Below, in pieces: positions 34,813 through 42,312 of a stretch of DNA of 64,000 nucleotides. Both the position numbers and the translations under genes were made by a program. The DNA lies in NCBI GenBank assembly GCA_020050835.1, contig JAGVKB010000084.1:1-64000 (forward strand), written 5' to 3'. Below the pieces are notes generated by a model. That model made no database searches. It saw only the letters and a list, made by a program, of their open reading frames with translations, and was not told the origin of the DNA. The DNA comes from Candidatus Obscuribacterales bacterium. GTDB lineage: Bacteria; Cyanobacteriota; Vampirovibrionia; Obscuribacterales; Obscuribacteraceae. Each line of letters starts with the position of its first letter. Position 1 is the first letter of the stretch.

Positions 34813-37257
34813 ATGAAAAGTCGAAGTAGCCGAGGGGCAGTCTTGGGAATTGTAGTGGCCTCTGCGTTGGTCCTGGTCGTATTGGGAGTAGGTTTTTTCT
34901 TCCTGACCCGATTTCTCGGTGGTGGCATCGAACTACAAAACGCACATGACTCCGGTATGCTCGCAGTGGCGAAAAGAGCTCCCACCGTTTCGGTGAGATT
35001 AGCCCCGGGCGATCAAGCGACTATCTTCGGACCGGTATTGGGCGACGACGGCGGAACCCCTGCCACCACAGTCACACTCCCTCAATACAACCAACTTTAC
35101 GCCTACACATACCTGGTTCAAAGGCTGGCCAATCAGGACAATTCCAGTGGACGTCAAAGGCTCAACGCACAGAGGGCAACGCAAGCGCTCTACCAGGTAG
35201 CCCAAAACCTGGATCGGGAATTGAAACAGCAAGGGCAGGATCGGAGCTTGCTTGCTGAATGTAGTACTTACAGCAGGCAAAACTCAGTGCGCATGCTCAA
35301 AGCCAATGAGCAAGTAAACGCCAACAGAGACCTGAATTCCGAGGATTTCAGAGCCTCCTACTTGGACCGGCAAGATGGTCTGACTCAAATTAAGGTCAGC
35401 GATGAACTGCTGGGAGAAGCGATCAGCCCAAACGATACTGCATTGGGCGTGGACAACGTGCGCTATTTACGTGGCTATCAACCGAGCTCTTTCAGTCGAA
35501 GTCTTCCTGGCATTCAAGGAGCTGTGGTAAACCCGGACCGTCAGCCTCGATTGACTTCCAATTCAGTCTTTGAGCAGTCTCAGAGAGTCGCTGGCTACCC
35601 GTCTAACATTCCGGTTCCTCCAAACAGCTTCCGATCAGACACATCGGTTTCGAATGTGGTTGAGAAGAGCAATCTCAGCACCGAAGTTCGCAGCAGCTCG
35701 ATTGTAGGACTCGCGCCAAGCGTGCAAGGGTTTCCACCAGTGCCGGCACTAGTTAGAGAAGGTTACCTTCACTTCCGGAACAGTCCGCCACCCAATAGTG
35801 GACAGCCTGGATTGACGCACCCTGCTGTAACCGTGGAATACAACAGCATTCCCAACTACACCAATCTTAAAGACGTCGACTTCAGCGTTCGATATCAACC
35901 TGTTATCCTGAGTGCCATTCCTGGTTTTGCAATCGTAACTGGAAACGGCGGGCTGCCAGTCGGGCTATTTTCAACTCGCACCAAACCGTTGCAGGCACTT
36001 TGGACAGTCCAATGGATCGCCCACAACAAAGACCCGGAAAACGTCCCGGCACCGTTCGGCCCACCCCCGCCAGGAGATTTTGGTCTTCCCGAAGTGATAT
36101 TTTTGAATCAGGGGGCATGGCGAGCTTTTGCCTCGCAAATGAGAGGCTTCGTTGGAGCGGCTGGACGGACAAGCGACATTGCGGTTGCATTCTACTTCAG
36201 CGACACGGATTTCTATTTTGCAGCGCCGGGGGATACAATTCTTGCTCCTTATCGCAATTTCGTGGTCAATGTCTTCGGCCGCAATGTTAGGAGCTGCCCG
36301 GTAACGTACTCCGGTGGAGGGCTGCTCACCGCCGGAGAGTTCTACAAAGCCGAGGTTCTGGACCAGTATCGTCAGTGTGTTGCAAACTTCGGTAACTTTC
36401 AGAGAGCTCGGCTATCTCAGCCGATTCAATTGAACTTAGCGACCGGTATGCGCAGCTGGGGAGACACTCTCTTCTTCAACCAGGGCAGAAGCCCTAAGAA
36501 AGTCCTGGGTGTACCAGGAGCACAGGGTAACACGGTCGGTAACGCCTTTCGCTTCACACGGGCAGCCAGCCCAAGCCTGCTCGAGCTACTTCAACAATCC
36601 GGACAAGAGTCTTTGATTGCCTCGACAAGAAGTACCAATAGCCTGGCTTACAGGCTCTACTTGACCGCTCCGGAAAAACTCACCGTGGCGAAGTGTGCAT
36701 CATTCTTGAGCAATCCGGCAAACACCTTGGACCTGGGCGATGACCGGTATGCCTATTTCAATGAGAAAACTGGCAGACTAGTCTGGTCCAGCAATCCGCC
36801 AACCCGCTGGGGAAGAGGCCCCGCTGACGGCGGTCAACGAGCTCCGGAAGGCAACTTTCCGAAAGATCCAGCTAATCCCAGCCGGCCGCTAGACATGAAC
36901 ACCTACTTGCTAGACCCATCGCCGGATGAAGACTACAACACAAACTCAACCAGAAGACCCGTTGCTGACCGTGGCAGGGCCACCGGGATTGCCGGCAGAA
37001 TAAATCAGATCGTTCCGAAAGAGGGATTTGCTGGCAGTCGAACAGATTGGGGAGTCACCAACAGACTGTTTGACGCACGCTCAACGGTAAGACCACGAGA
37101 AGGACGCTTAGGACAGAGCGAAGCGAGAATTAGAATGCTGTGGGAGGTCATCTACAACTACGGCAGCGGGATTAACGGAAATCTGTCAGATGTCTTCTTC
37201 CAAGAGCGCCTGCAAGACACAACAGGTCGTCCGCTGCGCTATCAATTTCCGCTTTAG
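34813..37257 (+). CDS. Large TadG-like pseudopilin/adhesin-type protein
   Basis: An 814-residue protein beginning MKSRSSRGAVLG. A long hydrophobic helix (about 10-35, VVASALVLVVLGVGFFFLT) ends near ELQNAHDSG. This is the N-terminal arrangement of TadE/TadG-like Flp pilus-assembly proteins, which insert in the membrane with a large extracytoplasmic part. The remaining 780 residues are beta-rich with no recognised domain. AGGAGG is placed 5-6 nt before the ATG at 34813 and decides the start over the upstream GTG at 34747. Many TadG proteins are 400-600 residues, so this one is long. A strong-ribosome-site small gene follows immediately. Adhesive or surface role is inferred. Confidence 0.8.
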   Translation: MKSRSSRGAVLGIVVASALVLVVLGVGFFFLTRFLGGGIELQNAHDSGMLAVAKRAPTVSVRLAPGDQATIFGPVLGDDGGTPATTVTLPQYNQLYAYTYLVQRLANQDNSSGRQRLNAQRATQALYQVAQNLDRELKQQGQDRSLLAECSTYSRQNSVRMLKANEQVNANRDLNSEDFRASYLDRQDGLTQIKVSDELLGEAISPNDTALGVDNVRYLRGYQPSSFSRSLPGIQGAVVNPDRQPRLTSNSVFEQSQRVAGYPSNIPVPPNSFRSDTSVSNVVEKSNLSTEVRSSSIVGLAPSVQGFPPVPALVREGYLHFRNSPPPNSGQPGLTHPAVTVEYNSIPNYTNLKDVDFSVRYQPVILSAIPGFAIVTGNGGLPVGLFSTRTKPLQALWTVQWIAHNKDPENVPAPFGPPPPGDFGLPEVIFLNQGAWRAFASQMRGFVGAAGRTSDIAVAFYFSDTDFYFAAPGDTILAPYRNFVVNVFGRNVRSCPVTYSGGGLLTAGEFYKAEVLDQYRQCVANFGNFQRARLSQPIQLNLATGMRSWGDTLFFNQGRSPKKVLGVPGAQGNTVGNAFRFTRAASPSLLELLQQSGQESLIASTRSTNSLAYRLYLTAPEKLTVAKCASFLSNPANTLDLGDDRYAYFNEKTGRLVWSSNPPTRWGRGPADGGQRAPEGNFPKDPANPSRPLDMNTYLLDPSPDEDYNTNSTRRPVADRGRATGIAGRINQIVPKEGFAGSRTDWGVTNRLFDARSTVRPREGRLGQSEARIRMLWEVIYNYGSGINGNLSDVFFQERLQDTTGRPLRYQFPL

Positions 37258-37294
37258 TGAATGACCATACGCTGATTAATAAGGAGGTACGCCC

Positions 37295-37450
37295 ATGCGA
37301 TGGCATAACTTTCACAGACACTATGGTGATTGCGACTATGAGGCTTGCACTGACCATATGGACTTCAAGCAAGGGCTCTCGGTCTTGGTGCTAGTAGCGG
37401 TGTTTGTCTGCATGTTCGGTTTAGTCTACGGACTGGTCGGTGCGCCCTGA
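37295..37450 (+). CDS. 51-residue single-pass membrane peptide
   Basis: Begins MRWHNFHRHYGDCDYEAC and ends in one transmembrane segment (about 28-47, LSVLVLVAVFVCMFGLVYGL). A perfect AAGGAGGT lies 6-7 nt before the ATG at 37295, among the strongest ribosome sites in this window. The N-terminal half is rich in His, Asp, Tyr and Cys and could bind metal. It lies 37 bp after the TadG-like gene and is probably co-transcribed with it. No homologue is recognised from memory. Alternative explanations are few, because the ribosome site, the hydrophobic helix and the position agree. Confidence 0.72.
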   Translation: MRWHNFHRHYGDCDYEACTDHMDFKQGLSVLVLVAVFVCMFGLVYGLVGAP

Positions 37451-37493
37451 CCAGATGCCGTTGTCAAATCGAGCTTTTCGCTTCCTCCCCCAG

Positions 37494-38564
37494 CTACTTC
37501 TTCTTCGCTTTCTTGATCGCCTCGAGACGTTCGCGCATGGCGTCTATGCGTTCTTTCGGCATCGGATGGGTCGAAAAAATGGCAAGCATTCTATTGTTGG
37601 AGCTTAAATCTAACTTCTCCAGCCGCTCCAGAAAGCGCAGCAATCCGTCAGCGGGAAATCCGGACTTGACCAGAAGCTCTACACCGGTGAGATCAGCCTC
37701 CTCCTCTTGCTTGCGGTTGTATGAGAGATCCGCGATCTCTAACAAATGTGCCAGTCTCTGACCGACTAAATTGGGATCATTTCCCATTAGCGCTTCGACT
37801 GAAGCAGTGACTCCCGCTTTGTGCAGAGTCTGGCGCAAAGTATGGCGTCGAGTTACATGCGAAATCTCATGACCTAAAACACCGGCCAACTCATTGTCAT
37901 TCTTGACTTGTCGCATCAGTTCAGAGCACACCAAAATCTTTCCGCCAGGAAGTGCAAAGGCATTGACATCAGTGGTTTCGAGCACGTGAAACTCGAACTC
38001 GTATGATTCCGGATCGAGGTTGGCCAGCAGCTTCTTACCCAGTTTGTTAATCCGCTGGACATCCTTTTTCTGTTGATCGAGTCTTTCATCCTTGGAGATT
38101 TCGGTAAATGCAATTTCGCCCACCTTTTTGTCAAAGCTTTTGGGAAGTCGATCAGCGATGGCGTCGATCAGCCCATCGATTCCTACATAAAGGAGAATGG
38201 CTGCCGTACCCAGGGATACAAGTGCGAAGATCCAACTGCTAAAGTGCAAGACAGGGTAGATTGAAATACCCTTGGAGATCTTGCCGATCTCATTGTGTAA
38301 GTGACTGGCATCCGTATTCTGTTTGAGAGCCGCCAGCAATCTTTTGTCGTGACAGGCAATGGTCTCTCCTGTCACTTTATTGCGGATGATAATTCTGTCT
38401 TTCTGGAAACCGCCCGCTCTAAGTTCTATATCCGAAAGTGGAATCGGCTCGAATTCACCATTGTCGCTTGACACCTTGAGCATCCCGCCCTCAAGACCGA
38501 CTCTGACAGATTGAGCCTTGCCAGTTCCGGGAGGATAGTAACGACCAGTGAAGGATGATGCCAT
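37494..38564 (-). CDS. M48-family membrane zinc metalloprotease
   Basis: A 356-residue protease. An N-terminal region of about 100 residues (VGLEGGMLKVSSDNGEF...IIRNKVTGE) resembles the small beta domain found before some bacterial M48 proteases. A transmembrane helix lies at about 108-127. The M48 domain includes NAFALPGGKILV (about 201-212), the zinc-binding HEISH at 232-236 in GVLGHEISHVTRRHT, and the third ligand Glu near 295 in EEEADLTGVELL. In other bacteria related proteases act in envelope quality control. It starts 3 bp after the AIM24-type gene on the same strand, so the two form an operon. Substrate is unknown. Confidence 0.93.
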   Translation of the reverse strand: MASSFTGRYYPPGTGKAQSVRVGLEGGMLKVSSDNGEFEPIPLSDIELRAGGFQKDRIIIRNKVTGETIACHDKRLLAALKQNTDASHLHNEIGKISKGISIYPVLHFSSWIFALVSLGTAAILLYVGIDGLIDAIADRLPKSFDKKVGEIAFTEISKDERLDQQKKDVQRINKLGKKLLANLDPESYEFEFHVLETTDVNAFALPGGKILVCSELMRQVKNDNELAGVLGHEISHVTRRHTLRQTLHKAGVTASVEALMGNDPNLVGQRLAHLLEIADLSYNRKQEEEADLTGVELLVKSGFPADGLLRFLERLEKLDLSSNNRMLAIFSTHPMPKERIDAMRERLEAIKKAKKK

Positions 38565-38567
38565 GGT

Positions 38568-39248
38568 TCACTTTCTCGCGACGACTTTCTTCATCCATTT
38601 GAAAAAGGAGCTGGGGTTGCGGCTCTGGATCCAGACCGTTCCCGGACCGGTAAAGCTACAGGCCAGCCCTTCACCAGTCGTTATGCTATGCCACCAGCTC
38701 CTTGCTGCTTTGACGATCGAGTAATTGAGATCTCCGGACCAGGCAACCAGATGCCCATTGTCCACAATATGAATCTCACCATCGGGAATCTCAATCTCCG
38801 CCAATGCTCCAAACGAGCTGACAGCAACCGCGCCCACCCCGGTACAGTGAAGAGCGAATACTCCTTCGCCCGAGAAAAATCCCTGCGCAAGCGGCTGCAG
38901 CTTAGTGTCTATTTGAACATCACCAAAGGCCGCCAGGAACGCTCCAGCTTGAACAAAATAGTCCACACCTTCTCGCATATCGAGCAGCTTTATATCGCCC
39001 AGCTCTGGCGGTGCAAGACGAATCTCACCAGCGGCACCGTTTGCCGTTATGTTCTGAAAGAAAAATCCTTCTGCTCCAAACATGCTGCGTCTGGCTGAGC
39101 GCAGTATGCCACCATCGATTTGACCGGATATCTGGACTGACTGGCTCCTGGAAACCATTGCTCCCATCTCGGCCTTGAAGCTTTCGCCCTCTGCCAGTTT
39201 CACAACCAGCATCGCGCTATTTCCAGGATAAATCACGTCAAAGTACAT
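38568..39248 (-). CDS. AIM24 family protein
   Basis: A 226-residue protein of the AIM24/TIGR00266-type beta-helical family. The block LVVKLAEGESFKAEMGAMVSRS near 17-38 matches the family's GE.....GAM core. Regularly spaced glycines follow (GALAEIEIPDGEIHIVDNGHLVAW), and the C-terminal SRNPSSFFKWM is a common ending. In mitochondria the eukaryotic namesake affects inner-membrane organisation; bacterial function is unknown. The ATG at 39248 (MYFDV) is preferred; a GTG at 39257 would add three residues. It lies 3 bp upstream of the M48 protease, probably co-translated. No signal peptide, so it may be cytoplasmic or membrane-peripheral. Confidence 0.9.
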   Translation of the reverse strand: MYFDVIYPGNSAMLVVKLAEGESFKAEMGAMVSRSQSVQISGQIDGGILRSARRSMFGAEGFFFQNITANGAAGEIRLAPPELGDIKLLDMREGVDYFVQAGAFLAAFGDVQIDTKLQPLAQGFFSGEGVFALHCTGVGAVAVSSFGALAEIEIPDGEIHIVDNGHLVAWSGDLNYSIVKAARSWWHSITTGEGLACSFTGPGTVWIQSRNPSSFFKWMKKVVARK

Positions 39249-39435
39249 TTGGCACACCAGAAGCTGTCTCTAATGTACCCTTACCTGCAGCTGGACTCTA
39301 CTGGGACCTGAGATGTAGAGAACTTAGACTTATTTACGCGGTTGGGAGAAGCACGCAACCACCGGCTAGACTTTCCAATATGCGTGACTTGCCTTGCTTT
39401 TATCCCTTAGATAAGAGCGAGACCTAACGGCAAGT

Positions 39436-39888
39436 CTACTGCGGAGGCAACGCAACGATCGGCTCAACAGCCTGAGCAACGAAGTTGCCTTCCGAGAAAT
39501 AAGGAAACGGCACAGGCACCTTGATTTTCATTTCTACTACTACCAATACCTTCCCCGCTCCTGGAGTTCCGGCATTTGGCGGTGGTGAATTCAGCGTCAC
39601 TTCACCGTTGTTGTAATCCAGCCAAGCCAGTCTGACCGACTCGACGAGTGGATTGCCACTGGTCCTGTATTGACTGACAACATTGCGAGCCCGTTGGTCT
39701 GGACTAGCGATCGCAGGCACTCCTGCCGCAGCGCGGGCAGCACTTTTCGCCAATTTGTCATTAGCCTGGTTACACAGGACGAGAGCAGCCACATCGAGCA
39801 GTAGAAGAGCAATTGGAACAATTACGAGAATACCGGCAATCGCCTCTATGAAGCTCTGACCGCTGGCAATCTTTCTCTTTACCTTCAT
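39436..39888 (-). CDS. TadE-like pseudopilin
   Basis: A 150-residue protein with a basic N-terminus (MKVKRKIASGQSF) and a hydrophobic helix with Glu at the fifth mature position (GQSFIEAIAGILVIVPIALLLL). This is the class III pilin-like signal of TadE. A small extracytoplasmic domain of about 100 residues follows. The ATG at 39888 has GGGGG about 6 nt upstream; a TTG at 39894 is the alternative. It is on its own, oppositely oriented to the TadG-like gene and separated from it by the M48/AIM24 operon. Assembly partners (TadA, TadB, TadC, TadV) are not in the window. Confidence 0.8.
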   Translation of the reverse strand: MKVKRKIASGQSFIEAIAGILVIVPIALLLLDVAALVLCNQANDKLAKSAARAAAGVPAIASPDQRARNVVSQYRTSGNPLVESVRLAWLDYNNGEVTLNSPPPNAGTPGAGKVLVVVEMKIKVPVPFPYFSEGNFVAQAVEPIVALPPQ

Positions 39889-40418
39889 GACCAAGCCCCC
39901 TGACCAAAACTATCCGCCAATGTCAGAACTATAGAAGCCCGATGTTGAATAATTGCTGCAACAATCACTACAACTTCCAAAGGAGTTCTTGGCCGACAGC
40001 AACCGCAAATCAAATGTTAACTCATTGCACATTTCTCAAGCACCCAGATCCATATTTCCACACGTGCACAGGTATTGCAACCAGCCACTTGATGCTCCTG
40101 GTATAAGTACAAAGGCGAGCAAAACATTTTGGAAGACGCACACTCCTATTTGGTCACTGCGCTTAATACTCGATTGCGAGCCTCAATCATCAGCATCTCG
40201 AGTTTGAACCTTCAGAATTCAAAATTACACTCGCATCGCCTGCTATCTCCGAAAGCAGGCGGAGACAGACTCAGGCGGCTTTATCAGACGCTCGCGCAAA
40301 ACTTCAGCCTTCCGATTGACCTAAATTTCGCTTTCGGGCAGTGATATCGCCAGTGATACCACTGGCGGTAACTATATCAACACTTTCGATGGTGAAGCAA
40401 ATTTGAAACAGAAAAACT
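39889..40418. other. 530-bp gene-free region with a perfect inverted repeat
   Basis: It lies between the TadE-like gene and the response regulator. The repeat CGCCAGTG-ATAC-CACTGGCG at 40348-40367 is followed by partial ATATC symmetry. Neither strand shows a T-run, so it may be a binding site or a weak terminator of the regulator gene. Short frames lack ribosome sites. No RNA is recognised. Confidence 0.55.
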
Positions 40419-41099
40419 CTAGTCCTTAGGCTGTTCGTACTTGTAGCCAACACCATGAACAGTGTCGATCACCGAAGGTTTGCCCTCGACATCGATTTTC
40501 GCTCGCAACTTCGCTACGTACGCCCGAATATTCGTCGGCGATGTATCAGAATAAGAGGACCAGATATGATCGATTAAGGACTCTGGGCTGAATACTCGAC
40601 CAGGATGCTTGACAAGAAATTCGATTAGGGAAAACTCCTTTGGATGGAGATGAATCTCGTCCTGCCCTCTAAACACCTTGTGAGCAGCCGAGTCTATGCG
40701 CAGATCCCCTGCGACAAGCACATTAGCGGGCATCGCTGCTGGTCTGCGCAGCAAAGCCCGAATGCGAGCGGAAAGCTCCTTCACATGAAACGGTTTAGTC
40801 AGGTAGTCGTCTGCGCCAGCATCCAAACCGACTTCCTTATCTTCAATTGCATCCTTTCCGGTCAGCATTATTACTGGTATCGCCCCACCCGATGAGCGAT
40901 ACCGGTTCAATATCTCAATACCGTCCAAACCAGGCAGCTGCCAATCAAGAACTAGTAAATCGTACTTGTAGTACTTCAACCTTTCTACCGCTTCGTTGCC
41001 ATCTGCAACGGTTTCAACAACGTGTTCTTCCAGAAGTAACCAGTTCTCGATTGTGAATGACAACTCAGCATCATCTTCTACCACAAGGATTTTTGCCAT
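40419..41099 (-). CDS. OmpR-family response regulator
   Basis: A 226-residue regulator. The REC domain (about 1-120) shows VVEDD at 6-10, phospho-acceptor Asp52 in VLDWQLPGLDG, T-G in MLTGKDA and Lys102 in TKPFHVKEL. A winged-helix OmpR/PhoB DNA-binding domain (about 130-226) follows, with DTVHGVGYKYE at the end. The ATG at 41099 has AGGAT about 12 nt upstream; a longer start near 41138 is poor. The receiver is strikingly like that of the REC-kinase fusion at 31085 (KEVGLDAGADDYLTKPFHVKEL versus KEVGLDQGANDYLTKPYHFKEL). No kinase is adjacent, so either mirrored kinase is a candidate partner, by inference. Confidence 0.95.
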   Translation of the reverse strand: MAKILVVEDDAELSFTIENWLLLEEHVVETVADGNEAVERLKYYKYDLLVLDWQLPGLDGIEILNRYRSSGGAIPVIMLTGKDAIEDKEVGLDAGADDYLTKPFHVKELSARIRALLRRPAAMPANVLVAGDLRIDSAAHKVFRGQDEIHLHPKEFSLIEFLVKHPGRVFSPESLIDHIWSSYSDTSPTNIRAYVAKLRAKIDVEGKPSVIDTVHGVGYKYEQPKD

Positions 41100-41314
41100 A
41101 CTAGATAGATCCTCGAGACTTGCCACCGTCCCTGTCAACTACAATATAGTAATATCTGTTCGATCGATTGGAAGCAGTTGTCTAGCCGTGATTCCGGCTG
41201 CGCCTCTAGTTTAGTGTCTCAGCTGTCGGCGGCAAGAAAAACGCAGGCACCTTTTGCATTGCAATCTTGCCATTATAAATTTGATTTCTGGGCACCACAT
41301 ACAAAACTAGCACA

Positions 41315-41350
41315 GCAAAAAGCTGGAGCGATAGTCACCACTCCAGCTTT
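41315..41350 (-). terminator. Rho-independent terminator of the HU gene
   Basis: Perfect 10-bp stem (AAAGCTGGAG and CTCCAGCTTT, about 13-nt loop) followed by T-residues on the minus strand, just downstream of the HU stop at 41375. Confidence 0.85.
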
Positions 41351-41374
41351 ACTCACTATTGAAGTGCGGTCAGC

Positions 41375-41779
41375 TTAGCGCTTGCGCTTCTTAGCAGCCT
41401 TCTTCACCGGCGCTGCTTTCTTCTTAGCAGGAGCTGGCTTGGCAGCTTTCTTCGGCTTGGACGAAGTCGTCATCGACTTCGGAAGGCCCGCCAATTTGGA
41501 TCGACCATCTACAACATCTTTCAACTCTTGTCCAGCACGGAAAGCAGGCACGCGGGCTGCTTCAATGCGGATTTTCTGTTTCGGATTTTGAGGATTGACG
41601 CCAACGCGGGACTTGCGCTGCCGGCGCTCAAATGTGCCGAACCCGACCAGTGTCACCCGTTCTCCCTTTGCCAATGCACCGGTGATGCTGTGCAGCAAAG
41701 CGCCTATCGTTTGCTGTACGTTCAACTTTGTTTGACCGGTTACCTTGGCGATATCGTCAACTAACTCTGCTCTATTCAT
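41375..41779 (-). CDS. HU-family DNA-binding protein with a basic H1-like C-terminal tail
   Basis: From the ATG at 41779 (AGGGAG about 7 nt upstream) the protein has 134 residues. The HU/IHF domain (about 1-90) includes AELVDDIAKVTGQTK, then GFGTFERRQRKSR and GVNPQNP with the characteristic beta-arm. The tail (about 95-134) is made of Lys, Ala and Pro (KKAAKPAPAKKK), as in histone H1-like bacterial proteins, and should strengthen nonspecific DNA binding. In-frame ATG 41785 overlaps the ribosome site, so 41779 is preferred. It is a single gene with its own terminator. Likely an abundant nucleoid protein; the tail is unlike E. coli HU. Confidence 0.94.
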   Translation of the reverse strand: MNRAELVDDIAKVTGQTKLNVQQTIGALLHSITGALAKGERVTLVGFGTFERRQRKSRVGVNPQNPKQKIRIEAARVPAFRAGQELKDVVDGRSKLAGLPKSMTTSSKPKKAAKPAPAKKKAAPVKKAAKKRKR

Positions 41780-42312
41780 GCTCATCTCCCTGAGGTGGAG
41801 GCAAAATCGACTGAGTGATACTACCACCGGCTCCAATCCAGTTCAAGTAGCCCAACCAAAGAAACTGGCATTAAGACTGCAATTGACAACACCTCAGATT
41901 TCTCTAACTCAAGTTCGCGAAGTAAGCTACGCAACACTTCTCCCGTCAGCTGTGCTTCTCGGAGCACCACCGTCAGGGCAGTCAAACTTTCCAGAACGCA
42001 TACGAAAAAGGTCGCTGCACACTTTGCAGAGACTGCGATGTTCGACTTCAGTTTGAAAATAAAAAGGGCAACCGCAAGACTGGTGTTGGGCTAGGTGGCG
42101 GCGATACTAAGAATAATGCCGATCCTCCACGCCGAGCCTTGTGGATTGCCCTCACGTCAACACGAAGCTGACATTTTCTTCTTACCCAGTCGGACAAATT
42201 CGAAACCTGCCAACAATGGGCGTTTCATCGTGCATCTTACCGAGCCGCACCGATTCATACCGGGCTGCGCCTACCGGCTTTACTTTCTCCCGAACATATA
42301 TAATCTACATCC
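41780..42312. other. 530-bp divergent region between HU and mnmE
   Basis: It carries the promoter regions of both genes. Apart from the -10 element just before mnmE, no structured RNA or repeat is apparent. Short plus-strand frames (41745-42376) lack ribosome sites. Confidence 0.5.
42299..42304 (+). promoter_or_regulatory. TATAAT of mnmE, leaderless geometry
   Basis: TATAAT ends 8 nt before the ATG at 42313, and no Shine-Dalgarno is present. Transcription would start at or near the start codon. Confidence 0.45.

Noticed and set aside
40129-40344. A 71-codon plus-strand frame in the region after the response regulator
   Set aside because: It would start with TTG, has no ribosome site, and overlaps only noncoding DNA; not enough to call a gene.
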